Under the pieces are notes generated by a model, which had not been told where the DNA came from, made no database searches, and saw only the letters and a list, made by a program, of their open reading frames with translations. A program made the translations under genes and the position numbers. Positions 42,049 through 51,764 of a stretch of 64,000 bases of DNA are shown piece by piece. The first letter of the stretch is position 1. Every line of letters starts with the position of its first letter. Origin of the DNA: Pseudomonadota bacterium (GTDB lineage Bacteria > Desulfobacterota > Desulfobacteria > Desulfobacterales > JAHIVH01); contig JAHIVH010000120.1 of assembly GCA_018816735.1 (NCBI GenBank), forward strand, positions 16,266 to 80,265, given 5' to 3'.

Positions 42049-44315
42049 AAACCACCCAGGCAGGTGCATGGGATGCCCGTCCGAAATCCCAAATTATCTA
42101 CATCAGCAAACAATGGTATAAAATGTTGGGCTATGAGCCCAATGCAACAGAAATTTCCTTCCCGGACCTGAGGCGGTTCATGCACACAGATGATCATGCC
42201 TTTGTGACTCAGTTTTTTGATAATTATGTTGCCGAAAAAGGTAGTGCTCAATTTGAAACGGAGTTCCGTATGCGAAGGGCGGATGGCTTATGGTGCTGGG
42301 TGCTTTCCAAAGGTAGGGCCGTTGAGTGGGATGAGTTCGGCACCCCCGAACGTATCATCGGCCTGGATATCAATATCGATTCCTTCAGGGAAGCCCAGGA
42401 CAAGGTGAACCAGAGTGAAAAAAAATTTCGGGCGATTTTTGACAATGCCCCCTATTCCATTGTCATTAACAGCCTTGAGGACGGGCGTTATCTGCAAGCC
42501 AACAAGGCCTTTCTGGACAGCCGGGGTGTCAAGCCGGAAGAACTGGCCCAACTGAAGGCGGAAAGCTTCTCGCTCATTTCAAGAGAAGACGTGGCAGACA
42601 TCTTCGACACATTAATGAAAAAGGGTTTTGTGAAAAATCGTGAAGTGAAAACCGTCACAAAAGATGGCGCTATCCGGTACTCGACATTCTCGTCTGTCAT
42701 CATGGATATTCAGGGCCAAAAGCAAATCCTTTCCATGACGGTGGATACAACCGAAAGAAAACGTGCGGAAGACGCGTTAAAGGAAAGCGAGGCCCGATTT
42801 CGTAAACTTTTCAAATTGGCGCCCATACCCATGAGCTATATCTCCATGGATGGAAAAATCCTGGATGTCAACGACAGCCTCGTAAAGACGATGGGATATA
42901 CAGCTGATGACATGCCGACCCTGGAGCATGCCTGGGAGCATGCCTTCACCGATAATGACCTGAAAAACGAAATTACCTCAAAATGGCGGGCAAGCCTCGA
43001 AAACGCCATTAAAGACCATTCAGACATCGAATCCATAGAATGCCCGGTTCGTTGCAAGAACGGCAGCTTTCGAGACATGATTGTCAGCACAAAACTCATC
43101 GGAGACAGTATTATTATCAGTTTTTTTGATATTACCGAGCGCAAACAGGCGGAAGCGGAGCGGGAAGTGCTTCAAAGCCAGCTCTACCAGTCACAGAAAA
43201 TGGAGGCCATTGGTGTTTTCGCAGGTGGTATTGCGCACGATTTTAACAATATGCTGGGCGCCATCCTGGGATATTCGGAACTTATGTTGAGTAAACTGGA
43301 CGCTTCAAATCCGTTTCGTGAATTTCTAAATAGCATTCTCGATGCGGCCCAACGTTCCGCCAAGCTCACCCGCCAACTGCTCGCCTTTTCCCGTCAGGAA
43401 ATGATTTCACCGGTCATATTCGACCTCAATGAGGCTGTTGAAGCCATATTAAAAATGATACGAAGGCTCATCGGAGAAAACATAGAATTGATCTGGTTAC
43501 CAGGGGAAATGCCAGGCATGGTCCGGATGGACCCCACTCAACTGGACCAGATTCTTGTTAACCTCTGCGTCAATGCGAGAGACGCCATAAAAGATACCGG
43601 AAGGGTTACAATAGAAACCAACACTGTCGTTATCGATGATCAACATGGTGAGGGGCATGCCGAATTACTCCCCGGAGCGTATGTGATTTTAGCGGTAAAA
43701 GACGATGGTTGCGGAATTGATACAAAAACACTGAGCCATATCTTTGAACCCTTTTTCACGACCAAAGCTCTGGGAAAAGGAACAGGTATGGGATTGGCCA
43801 CCATATACGGTATCGTAAATCAGAACAACGGCGCTATAAACGTATACAGCGAATTGGAGAAAGGAACCACATTCACCATCTACATTCCGCGTCATGCCGC
43901 CGAAAAAACGCCAGAAAAACAGGAGCGAATGGCCGATCTACCCAAAAGCAGGGGAGAAACCCTGCTTATTGTAGAAGATGATCCGATGCTTTTGGGAATG
44001 AGCATGCTCATGATGCAGAAGTTGGGATACTCCGCGTTAACGGCAAGCACGCCTGGTGAGGCCGTCAGGATAGTCGAGGAAGACCATGCTGAAATTCACC
44101 TTTTGATCACCGATGTCATCATGCCGGAAATGAATGGCCGGGACCTGGTGAACCGACTTCAGAAATTCCAGCCAGGCATCAAGCACCTTTTCATGTCGGG
44201 CTATACAGCTGACGTGATCGCCCATCAAGGGGTACTGAATGAGGGTGTCAATTTCATTCAAAAACCCTTTTCATTAAAGACAATGGCGTTAAAAATCCGT
44301 GAAGTTCTCGATTGA
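42030..44315 (+). CDS. PAS-PAS-PAS hybrid histidine kinase with receiver domain (5' end disrupted)
   Basis: Cytosolic part of a hybrid kinase. The frame opens at 42030 and reads QLATETTQAGAWDARPK, a typical PAS entry, before the track's ATG (42123), so the ATG start would cut the first PAS domain. Three PAS domains follow (about 42040-42410, 42420-42760, 42790-43150), then HisKA with GGIAHDFNN, HATPase_c with NLCVNARDAI, DDGCGID and GKGTGMGLATIYGIV, and a C-terminal receiver with EDD, phospho-acceptor Asp in LLITDVIMPEMNG and KPF. Kinase parts look intact. No membrane helix is present in this frame. Expression would need a restart at 42123 or ribosomal frameshifting. Confidence 0.85.
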   Translation, partial: YKQLATETTQAGAWDARPKSQIIYISKQWYKMLGYEPNATEISFPDLRRFMHTDDHAFVTQFFDNYVAEKGSAQFETEFRMRRADGLWCWVLSKGRAVEWDEFGTPERIIGLDINIDSFREAQDKVNQSEKKFRAIFDNAPYSIVINSLEDGRYLQANKAFLDSRGVKPEELAQLKAESFSLISREDVADIFDTLMKKGFVKNREVKTVTKDGAIRYSTFSSVIMDIQGQKQILSMTVDTTERKRAEDALKESEARFRKLFKLAPIPMSYISMDGKILDVNDSLVKTMGYTADDMPTLEHAWEHAFTDNDLKNEITSKWRASLENAIKDHSDIESIECPVRCKNGSFRDMIVSTKLIGDSIIISFFDITERKQAEAEREVLQSQLYQSQKMEAIGVFAGGIAHDFNNMLGAILGYSELMLSKLDASNPFREFLNSILDAAQRSAKLTRQLLAFSRQEMISPVIFDLNEAVEAILKMIRRLIGENIELIWLPGEMPGMVRMDPTQLDQILVNLCVNARDAIKDTGRVTIETNTVVIDDQHGEGHAELLPGAYVILAVKDDGCGIDTKTLSHIFEPFFTTKALGKGTGMGLATIYGIVNQNNGAINVYSELEKGTTFTIYIPRHAAEKTPEKQERMADLPKSRGETLLIVEDDPMLLGMSMLMMQKLGYSALTASTPGEAVRIVEEDHAEIHLLITDVIMPEMNGRDLVNRLQKFQPGIKHLFMSGYTADVIAHQGVLNEGVNFIQKPFSLKTMALKIREVLD

Positions 44316-44378
44316 TACGGGATAAATTTTTTCGAGCCTGCCATTTCCCAGAAAATATATCCCTTCATTTGCAATTTA

Positions 44379-44403
44379 GAGGATGAGGCATATCCTCATC
44401 CTC
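44379..44403. terminator. Hairpin between convergent genes
   Basis: GAGGATGAGG / CCTCATCCTC, a perfect 10-bp stem with a 5-base loop, between the hybrid kinase stop (44315) and the CocE-type hydrolase stop (44441). Likely a bidirectional terminator; U-tracts are short. Confidence 0.65.
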
Positions 44404-44440
44404 TTCTGATATCTGCGTTGTGAACTATAATTTCAAATCA

Positions 44441-46942
44441 CTATCGTACCAGGGATGAAATAAAACACCCTTTGGCTCCGGAGTTCGAGTTGTCATGCAT
44501 ATTAGACAATTTCTGATCCATATCGTTTTTCACATTTCCTGCGATACGTTCTGTATCTTCCAGGTTGCTTGAATCGTCGTCTGCCTGATTTTCAGGAATA
44601 CCGCCATCATCATCCAAAAGACGATCAGAGGCGTAATCAATTGTTTCGGATGCTTCATTCACATTCTCAAGCTGAATTGACGGGGAGGCATTCTCCGATT
44701 CCATTTCAACATTGGAATCGCTTTCATGAAGCAAATAATCGTTGATTTTGCTGTTTAATTGTGTGCCTCCAGGGCCGACCCATTTCCAGGTAACGCCTTC
44801 TCCTTTGCTGTTGTCGGCGATTTTGAAATCAAGCCTTGCCGGATAGTCTTCCGTGATGACGATGGTATTGGTGGATGGTCTTAAAATCGGGACCAGGTGG
44901 GGAAAATCAGATCCGGAAAGTGAAATCCGTATGCGATGCCCTCTTTTGAACACATTGCATGTGGGCCACAGTTCCACCACATACTGATACAAGTCTCCCT
45001 CATTGATCAATTTGGGATAGTGATCCGGGTATGTATAAAATGGATCAAAAGGAGTATAGGAAGGATCAACAGGGTGCTTCGTCAAAAATTCGGATTCATC
45101 CGGGTCATACTGCCTGTGGGATGCCCTCAGCCAGCCGGAAGTCAAATTCTTGGCGCGACCTTCCGGATAGACATCGTTCAGCTCGACCACCCATTGCACA
45201 TCCTTTTCCTCCATCTGTTCGACCCAGAAGTTGTCTTTCAATCCCAGCATGTTTTCAACCGTAGCCATAAGTCCTTCAACAAAATTTTGCGCATAGGGAC
45301 TCGTAAATTCCGTTCTGGCCCAGAATGTAAGGGCAAGCGGACCCACAATTTCCATGTCCTCGGATAGCGGCTCAGTTGTAAATGTAGGGATTTTCCACTC
45401 ATCACTCCGCTCATCCTCGTAATACATGGTTTCATCAACATCCTTGCCGAACCACATTTTCGAAATTTGGGCAAAAAGGGATGTAACACCTAAAAGCCAC
45501 CTGGCAGATGATCGGGAATCCATTCCATGAAGGGCTTTTGGAAGGGCGGAATGTTTCATCACGGGGTTATCGCTTTCAAAATCAACATCGGAAGGATTGT
45601 CTACCATCGAATAGATCTGGTTTTCCGGATTGTTTGTAAACGCATCTCCTGAGATGTTAGCTGCCTTGGCTTTGGAAAGATAAAGGGTTTTTGAATCGGT
45701 TCTGTCGTCTGAAAGGGGCCACGATTTTTCAGCCCGCCACCTGTCCACGCCGAGAACCCGCATGACCACCGGAAAATCTTTCATGAACACGTCTTCTTTG
45801 CCCTTGATCTTCCAGTCAAACCATCTTGCCGGAAGGGCCAGACGTTCCAGTGCGGGAATCCCCAACCCAAAGGAGCCGTCGGTATGATACCAGTCACTGA
45901 TCAACAGCGCTTTGTCTTCATCGGCGTGCATGCTTAACCCGTACTGATAATTATTGAGCGTCCCCCGAGTCAGGATATCGTACCAACCGCTCACAAGAAA
46001 CACCGGGAGTTTGGGGGAAATGACACATTGATCGCCTTCAGGGTAGCCCCATCCGCCTTCCGGCTTTATGGGCCAGTAGGACATTGGGGAGCGCTGATCA
46101 TATACCTCCGTACTGTCGGTAATATGTTCGTTGGTCGTCACCAGACTTAATACATCCGGAAAATTGTTCCAGTGACTCACCCAGATTTCCTCAGCCTCTT
46201 TGATATCCGCTTCCGTAGGATTGAAATTTTCCTCTCCAAGCCGAAGCAGAGGCGGCAGCAGTCCAAAGGTTTCAACAATCCCGAATATGCCTGACTCAAG
46301 GGTCAGATTCAGGGTGCCGCCCTGCATCAGGCCATCCCTGTATAAATCACTGAACGTGACCAAAGGGAACAGAGCCTTGAGATGAACCGGTGCTCCATCA
46401 CCCTTGCAATCGACGATACCGGAAACCAGCATTTGTATGATGCCCATATAGGACGGCCCGAACATGCCGACGTTTCCGTCCGACCATTCTTGGGCCGGAA
46501 TGAAATCATCAATCACGTATTTGGTTGCATACTGTTCGGCCAGAGAAAAAACCTCCCAGGGCCCGCCTGAAGAACCGCTTCCCATAATATCCACCACCAG
46601 CAGGGTATACCCGTAGGTGATGATGGGCGCAACAGTCGGTGTGATGAACAGCCGATTGTAAGGCGTTGCCACCAGTATTGTCGGCGTTTTTTCACGGTAC
46701 GACCGGTTGGGCCTGATCACTGTGGCCCAAAGCGTTACATCCTCATCCATATGAGGATTTTTCTCTTTCGGGACTTCAATTCGGACATTGATATCAATGG
46801 TAAAGCCCGGAATACCTCCTTTTTCAAGCTTGGCTTTAAGGTTATCCGCATCATTCTCGGAAAGCATACTTCCGTATGAAACAAACGGCATCATCCCACA
46901 AATGAGAGCCATACAAAATATAGCATAGCGTAAACAGGCCAT
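44441..46942 (-). CDS. Exported CocE/NonD-family alpha/beta hydrolase
   Basis: 833 residues with a signal peptide (about 1-24). The first domain is an X-Pro dipeptidyl-peptidase/cocaine-esterase type hydrolase: VATPYNR, VVDIMGSGSSGG (oxyanion part), nucleophile S164 in GMFGPSYMG, and LFLVSGWYDILTRG-like region with the catalytic Asp. The later part is the beta-sandwich C-terminal domain (FKRGHRIRISLSGSDFPHL). After about residue 750 comes an unusual acidic Asn/Ser/Asp/Glu-rich tail of about 80 residues ending in a GCFISSLVR segment, which is not part of the family. Likely a periplasmic or secreted esterase/peptidase. Substrate unknown. AGGGGGAGAG precedes the ATG. Confidence 0.9.
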   Translation of the reverse strand: MACLRYAIFCMALICGMMPFVSYGSMLSENDADNLKAKLEKGGIPGFTIDINVRIEVPKEKNPHMDEDVTLWATVIRPNRSYREKTPTILVATPYNRLFITPTVAPIITYGYTLLVVDIMGSGSSGGPWEVFSLAEQYATKYVIDDFIPAQEWSDGNVGMFGPSYMGIIQMLVSGIVDCKGDGAPVHLKALFPLVTFSDLYRDGLMQGGTLNLTLESGIFGIVETFGLLPPLLRLGEENFNPTEADIKEAEEIWVSHWNNFPDVLSLVTTNEHITDSTEVYDQRSPMSYWPIKPEGGWGYPEGDQCVISPKLPVFLVSGWYDILTRGTLNNYQYGLSMHADEDKALLISDWYHTDGSFGLGIPALERLALPARWFDWKIKGKEDVFMKDFPVVMRVLGVDRWRAEKSWPLSDDRTDSKTLYLSKAKAANISGDAFTNNPENQIYSMVDNPSDVDFESDNPVMKHSALPKALHGMDSRSSARWLLGVTSLFAQISKMWFGKDVDETMYYEDERSDEWKIPTFTTEPLSEDMEIVGPLALTFWARTEFTSPYAQNFVEGLMATVENMLGLKDNFWVEQMEEKDVQWVVELNDVYPEGRAKNLTSGWLRASHRQYDPDESEFLTKHPVDPSYTPFDPFYTYPDHYPKLINEGDLYQYVVELWPTCNVFKRGHRIRISLSGSDFPHLVPILRPSTNTIVITEDYPARLDFKIADNSKGEGVTWKWVGPGGTQLNSKINDYLLHESDSNVEMESENASPSIQLENVNEASETIDYASDRLLDDDGGIPENQADDDSSNLEDTERIAGNVKNDMDQKLSNMHDNSNSGAKGCFISSLVR

Positions 46943-47375
46943 CTCTCCCCCTTTTTTTTGAGCTGCAAATAGTATAACTATTTTAAATTATTAACATTAA
47001 ATTGATTGTATTCATATGGACTGTTCGGGATTGCTTTGGTTGAAATGTTCAACGCAAGAACACAGATTCCAATCCAAATACATGTTTCATCAAAATTAAG
47101 TTAACATAGACGGTGTGTCAATGTTTATCGAAAAAATTTTACTGAATTGTGCTTCGCCAAAATTAAATCGTGACTGAAATTATAGGGTATTTTTACTGCC
47201 CGAACAGTTTACGCAAGGTAGAAATGATAATTTTATCGTAATTTTTAGATAATAAAATAAATCGTTTATGGATGTGCTGACGCTTTTTACGAGACCATCA
47301 TAGTGGGTTAACTAAAGAGTGTTAACCAATTTGCTATGTGGATTTGCCACACGGTTATAGAACTGAAACAAAGAC
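46943..47375. other. AT-rich intergenic region
   Basis: About 430 bases upstream of the CocE-type hydrolase and downstream of the VOC gene (both minus strand). It holds the hydrolase promoter. A small inverted pair GTTAAC ... GTTAAC is at about 47308-47325. No gene recognised. Confidence 0.4.
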
Positions 47376-47750
47376 TTACTTGATTTCAAACAAGTTGCCG
47401 TCAAAATCAAAGATGAACACAAGGTTTTTGTCTCCTTTTGGAATTCGGTTGATCTTTATGCCTAAAGACTGGCAGCGGTTCAGGAAATCATCACGGTTTT
47501 CCACTTCCAGGCAGGTGTGTTCGATGATGCCGGCATTGGTTTTTTTCTGATCATGGATGAATATCTCAAAATGACATTTATCGTTCATATAGTTGATCAT
47601 TTTCAGGTCGGAAGCGATGTTGAAGATGGCTTGAGATAGACTTTCAGGGAGAATTTTAGGTTGGCTTTTCGTGAGCCCTAAAAGTTCCTGGTAGAATTTG
47701 TCTGCATTTTCTTCTGTTTGGCACGTCAGACCCGAATGTAAAATCTTCAT
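47376..47750 (-). CDS. VOC (glyoxalase/bleomycin-resistance) superfamily protein
   Basis: 124 residues, two beta-alpha-beta-beta-beta units. The N-terminal His (ILHSGLTC) and C-terminal Glu (DFDGNLFEIK) match metal-ligand positions of the superfamily, and HTCLEVEN supplies the middle ligand. Start set at ATG 47750 after AAGGGGA, 19 bases after the stop of the zinc dehydrogenase; the track start overlaps that gene. It is the last gene of lsrF, dehydrogenase, VOC. It could isomerise or cleave a small hydroxy-ketone in the same pathway; the actual reaction is not readable. Confidence 0.82.
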   Translation of the reverse strand: MKILHSGLTCQTEENADKFYQELLGLTKSQPKILPESLSQAIFNIASDLKMINYMNDKCHFEIFIHDQKKTNAGIIEHTCLEVENRDDFLNRCQSLGIKINRIPKGDKNLVFIFDFDGNLFEIK

Positions 47751-47769
47751 GTTTTTTCCCCTTATCGTG

Positions 47770-48783
47770 TCACTCATTTGGCTTAATGATAACTTTTATC
47801 GAATCCTTTGCCTCGGTAACCAGTTTAAATCCTTTCTTAATATCATTCAGGGGCAGTTTGTGCGTAATCATGTCATCAACGGTAATCAACCCTTGCGCCA
47901 AAATTTTAATGGCTTCGGAAATATCCGGCGGGCCACAATAGTAAGAGGTGAGTATTTTAATTTCTTTCATCCAGAAATCATTGATGGGGACTATCACATC
48001 TTTTCCCGGTTCCGGCACGGCAAAGAAAACAATACTCCCCCCTTTTTCAACACATTCCCAGGCTTGCGCGATGGCAGACAGCGCGGATGTGCAAAGGATG
48101 ACGACGTCGGCTTTTTTTGAATTTTTCTCTATCAGGCGGGCAGGAACGTTATCAGACGCGTTAATCACAATATCAGCGCCAATTTTTTTTGCAAATTCAA
48201 GCCTGTTTTCATTGATGTCTACGGCGATTGTATTGTAATTTTTCGCTTTGGCCAGTTTCAAATGAATCAAGCCGGACATGCCGCAGCCCATGATCATGAC
48301 GGTTTGGCGCTCTTTAATTCCCGAAAGCCTTTGCGCCCGGACCACACAGGCAAGCGGTTCAATAAAGGTGCTTTGATCATAAGAGATGGTTTCAGGAAGA
48401 AGATACGTCCCTTTTTCAACCAGGCCGGACGGGACAACAATACATTCGGAAAATCCCCCGGGCAGCCGGTCTTTTACATTCGGGCAAACCGGGTAGTGCT
48501 CATTTTCGCAGTAGTGGCAGGCCATGCAGGGTACTTTGGGTGCAACAAAAACCCTGTCACCCGGTGCGTATTTTTTAACGTGTTCACCTGTTTTTACGAT
48601 TTTACCGCCAATCTCATGGCCCAATACCAGGGGAGCCCTTGGCAGTCGGTACCATTCTGAAATGTCACTGCCGCATATGCCGCATGAAATGACTTTTACA
48701 AGCATTTCTTCAGGGCCAGGTTCTGGCAGGGGAACGTCTTCTATCCGGATATCGCTGTTGTTATACCACATGGAAATTTTCAT
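47770..48783 (-). CDS. Zinc-dependent medium-chain dehydrogenase (threonine/sorbitol dehydrogenase-like)
   Basis: 337 residues, full length. Catalytic zinc ligands: CGICGSD and GHEIGG; structural zinc: CMACHYCENEHYPVC; NAD-binding MGCGMSG. Oxidises a secondary alcohol or polyol. It sits 25 bases downstream of lsrF and 19 bases upstream of the VOC gene, so the three form an operon. The pairing with a LsrF aldolase/thiolase suggests a pathway for a phosphorylated or free polyol/ketose. Distinct from the dehydrogenase fused to CobT. Confidence 0.92.
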   Translation of the reverse strand: MKISMWYNNSDIRIEDVPLPEPGPEEMLVKVISCGICGSDISEWYRLPRAPLVLGHEIGGKIVKTGEHVKKYAPGDRVFVAPKVPCMACHYCENEHYPVCPNVKDRLPGGFSECIVVPSGLVEKGTYLLPETISYDQSTFIEPLACVVRAQRLSGIKERQTVMIMGCGMSGLIHLKLAKAKNYNTIAVDINENRLEFAKKIGADIVINASDNVPARLIEKNSKKADVVILCTSALSAIAQAWECVEKGGSIVFFAVPEPGKDVIVPINDFWMKEIKILTSYYCGPPDISEAIKILAQGLITVDDMITHKLPLNDIKKGFKLVTEAKDSIKVIIKPNE

Positions 48784-48808
48784 ATGTTTTTATCCTGCTA
48801 TTGCTGTA

Positions 48809-49690
48809 TCAGTGTTGATTCTTCAACGAGTTATAGAGTTCAAATGCTTTTTCCGGTTTTTCATTTTCATGGACTACCGCTTTAACGGCCTGAATCATGG
48901 CAACCGGTGAATCTGCCTGAAAAATATTGCGGCCCATATCCACACCGTTTGCGCCTTGCTGGACAGCGTTATATGCCATGGTCAGCGCCTCCAGCTCCGG
49001 TATTTTCTTGCCGCCCGCCATCACAATCGGCACCGGACAGGAAGCGGTTACGGTTTCAAAACCTTCTTCCACATAATAGGTTTTTATGTAATGCGCGCCC
49101 AATTCTGCGCATATTCTTGTGGCAAGCCTGAAATAACGGGCGTCCCGTGCCATATCCTTGCCCACGGCGGTTACAGCCAGAACGGGTATGCCGTAACGGT
49201 TTCCCATGTCTACCATTCGGGTCATATTGATGATCGATTCTTTTTCAAATTCCCCGCCGATAAACACCTGAACGGCCATGGCGCAAACATTTAACCGTAT
49301 GGATTCCTCAATGTCAACGGCGATATCTTCGTTGGAGAGTTCCTTTAAAATGCTCGTCCCACCGGACACTCGCAATACGATCGACTGAGAAAACGACGGT
49401 GGCACAATGCTCCTTAAAATACCTCGGGTCAGCATCAGCGTATCTGCATATGGCGCAAGCGGCAGGATGTTCAGATCGATCCGCTCCAACCCTGTGGTAG
49501 GCCCCTGAAAATAGCCATGGTCAATGGCCAGCATAACGGTTCGTCCGGTTTTGGGATTGAAAATTCTTGAAAGCCTGTTTTTCATTCCCCAGTCAAGAGA
49601 ATTCGAACCCTTGAGAAAGAATCCTTCGGTCTTTTGCGGTGTGTCGGCAAAATATTTCTTGCCTTCTTTCAGGTCGTCTACATCTGGCAT
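48809..49690 (-). CDS. lsrF: LsrF-like class I aldolase/thiolase (3-hydroxy-5-phosphonooxypentane-2,4-dione thiolase family)
   Basis: 293 residues with strong similarity to E. coli LsrF along the whole length: [47 protein letters not shown], the Schiff-base lysine region [11 protein letters not shown], and [10 protein letters not shown]. In E. coli LsrF transfers an acetyl group from phospho-AI-2 degradation product to CoA. No lsrK, lsrR, lsrG or Lsr transporter is in this window; instead a zinc dehydrogenase and a VOC protein follow. So it may act in AI-2 turnover with partners elsewhere, or in another ketose-phosphate pathway. ATG with GGGGGAAAAC upstream. Confidence 0.9.
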   Translation of the reverse strand: MPDVDDLKEGKKYFADTPQKTEGFFLKGSNSLDWGMKNRLSRIFNPKTGRTVMLAIDHGYFQGPTTGLERIDLNILPLAPYADTLMLTRGILRSIVPPSFSQSIVLRVSGGTSILKELSNEDIAVDIEESIRLNVCAMAVQVFIGGEFEKESIINMTRMVDMGNRYGIPVLAVTAVGKDMARDARYFRLATRICAELGAHYIKTYYVEEGFETVTASCPVPIVMAGGKKIPELEALTMAYNAVQQGANGVDMGRNIFQADSPVAMIQAVKAVVHENEKPEKAFELYNSLKNQH

Positions 49691-49843
49691 GTTTTCCCCC
49701 TTGGCATTTCAAATTATTGAATAATTAGGCCTGAAGCTTGTTTTTGTACAAAACATTAACCCAAGTTGCAAATGCGGAGTATGAAAAAAGATTATTTTTT
49801 TGTCAATGTATTTGTGGCGGTTTATATTTCGTAAGAAAGGGGG

Positions 49844-49872
49844 GCAGGCGAAAAGCCGGTTAAGCCGCCTGC
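49844..49872 (-). terminator. Second hairpin between lysC and lsrF
   Basis: GCAGGCG / CGCCTGC with a 15-base loop; on the minus strand it is followed by CCCCCCTTTCTT. It lies 44 bases beyond the clear lysC terminator and may reinforce it. Confidence 0.45.
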
Positions 49873-49915
49873 ATTATTACTAATGTCTGTTTCAATGTCA
49901 TAAACTTAAGGCAAA

Positions 49916-49947
49916 AAAGGCGATTCCAACTCACTGAAACCGCCTTT
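49916..49947 (-). terminator. Rho-independent terminator of lysC
   Basis: On the minus strand AAAGGCG...CGCCTTT (7-bp stem, long loop) is followed by TTTT, 23 bases after the lysC stop. Confidence 0.75.
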
Positions 49948-49970
49948 CAGATTTGATTTACGAACAAAAA

Positions 49971-51191
49971 TTATTCTTTTTTATCCAGCCCAAACGCCGT
50001 GTGGAGCGCTCTTACAGCCAGCTCTGCGTATTTTTTTTCAATGACACAGGAGATCCGGATTTCAGACGTGCTGATCAACCGGATATTGATATTTTCCTGG
50101 GCAAGGGTGCTGAACATTTTGGCTGCCACGCCGGAATGGTTTTTCATGCCAACGCCTATGACCGAAATTTTTGCAATGTCTTCTGCGGTGAGCACTTCTG
50201 TGGCTCCGATCTCTTTACCGACTCTTTCAGCAATCTCAACAGCCGCCTTGAAGTCGCTTTTTGTGACCGTGAAGGTGAGGTCTGTATCCCCACCGGTTCT
50301 GGTGTTCTGAATGATCATGTCCACGACAATACCTGCATCGGCAATCGGGCAAAAGATTTTTGATGAAATGCCCGGTTGGTCCGGAACGCGTTTCAAGGTT
50401 ATTCTTGCTTCATTTTTATCACAGGTGATGCCTGATACTTCCAGACGTTCCATCCCGGTATTTTCATCAAGGACCATGGTTCCTTCCTCCTCATTAAATG
50501 ATGATCTTACGTGTATGGGTACATTAAATTTCTTGGCAAAACTGACCGATCGGATCTGCAGCACCTTGGCGCCCAGGCTTGCCATCTCGAGCATTTCATC
50601 GTAGGAAATCCGGGATAATTTTCGTGCTTTTTCACATATGCGGGGGTCTGTTGTATAGATACCATCAACGTCTGTGTAAATTTCACAGCTGTCTGCCTTG
50701 ATGGCCGCAGCAACGGCTACTGCCGTGGTATCTGAGCCGCCCCTTCCCAATGTGGTGATGTTCCCTTGATGATCGCTTCCCTGAAATCCGGCGACCACAA
50801 CGATATGTTTCTGGGCGATCAGGTCTTTTATCCGCGCTGCACCGATATTTTGAATACGTGCCTTGGTAGCCGCATTATCCGTGAGAATCTCCGCCTGATA
50901 TCCTAGAAGAGATTGTGCCTTGTAGCCCATGGATTGAAGCATCATGGCCATGAGCGCCACGGTGGTCTGTTCACCTGTTGCGAGAAGAACATCCATTTCC
51001 CGCTCAATCGGGAGATCCGATATCTCTTGAGCCATTTTAATCAGGTTGTCCGTAACGCCCGCCATGGCGGACAAGACAACGACCACGTCGTTTCCCTGAT
51101 CATACGTTTTAATAATTCTTTTTGCGACATTCCTTATCCGGTTAAGATCTCCTACCGAAGTGCCGCCATATTTTTGAACAATCAGTCCCAT
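49971..51191 (-). CDS. lysC: Aspartate kinase
   Basis: Phosphorylates aspartate, first step towards lysine, diaminopimelate, threonine and methionine. About 406 residues: kinase domain with [12 protein letters not shown] at the start, [16 protein letters not shown] and [11 protein letters not shown], then two ACT domains (about 265-400) that bind allosteric lysine/threonine. Start at ATG 51191, six bases after GGAG, rather than the TTG one codon upstream. Last gene of the run phoH to lysC. With dapL elsewhere in the window it covers part of the diaminopimelate pathway. Confidence 0.95.
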   Translation of the reverse strand: MGLIVQKYGGTSVGDLNRIRNVAKRIIKTYDQGNDVVVVLSAMAGVTDNLIKMAQEISDLPIEREMDVLLATGEQTTVALMAMMLQSMGYKAQSLLGYQAEILTDNAATKARIQNIGAARIKDLIAQKHIVVVAGFQGSDHQGNITTLGRGGSDTTAVAVAAAIKADSCEIYTDVDGIYTTDPRICEKARKLSRISYDEMLEMASLGAKVLQIRSVSFAKKFNVPIHVRSSFNEEEGTMVLDENTGMERLEVSGITCDKNEARITLKRVPDQPGISSKIFCPIADAGIVVDMIIQNTRTGGDTDLTFTVTKSDFKAAVEIAERVGKEIGATEVLTAEDIAKISVIGVGMKNHSGVAAKMFSTLAQENINIRLISTSEIRISCVIEKKYAELAVRALHTAFGLDKKE

Positions 51192-51271
51192 CAACTTCTC
51201 CTTAAAAAAGGCATTCTTTATCTTAAAAAAACATCTTGCCCCAATAACGTTATTTTTTCGTATATGGTATT

Positions 51272-51751
51272 TTATTTGAAGTCAAAATTTTTTATCAAAT
51301 CCGGATTTTTCTGTCCAGATATAATGATCGTAAAAATGCGATCGGTATCATCTGTCATATCAATCGATATGCTGATGTCTTCTTTTAGAAAATGTTCCGG
51401 GAATTTGTCTGCCCATTCAATGGCGACAACCCCTTCACCGTTGATGATATCAAAAAAACCCAGGTCATCCAGCTCATCCATGCTGGTCAAACGGTAAATA
51501 TCGATGTGAAACAGGCGATGGCGTCCCGGATATTCATTAATGATGTTGAATGTGGGGCTTGTTATATAATAGGTGGAAGGCACTCCCAGCCCTTTTGCAA
51601 GTCCCTGGACAAAGGACGTTTTGCCGCTGCCCAGATCGCCTGCAAGGGAAATCACGGTTCCTTTTTCTACCCATACGCCGATGGTTTCGGCCATCATTTT
51701 TGTTTTCTCAGGGGATGTGGTGGTCACTGTATATTTTATTTTGTCTGGCAT
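51272..51751 (-). CDS. tsaE: tRNA threonylcarbamoyladenosine biosynthesis ATPase TsaE
   Basis: P-loop protein of 159 residues needed with TsaB/TsaD for the t6A37 modification of ANN-decoding tRNAs. Walker [16 protein letters not shown]; the conserved [10 protein letters not shown] and HIDIYRL motifs; [10 protein letters not shown]. Start chosen at the ATG at 51751 (MPDKIKYTV), because the track start lies inside nnrDE; only 13 bases then separate the two genes. No good Shine-Dalgarno is present, suggesting translational coupling. Confidence 0.93.
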   Translation of the reverse strand: MPDKIKYTVTTTSPEKTKMMAETIGVWVEKGTVISLAGDLGSGKTSFVQGLAKGLGVPSTYYITSPTFNIINEYPGRHRLFHIDIYRLTSMDELDDLGFFDIINGEGVVAIEWADKFPEHFLKEDISISIDMTDDTDRIFTIIISGQKNPDLIKNFDFK

Positions 51752-51764
51752 TGTTTTAACGATA

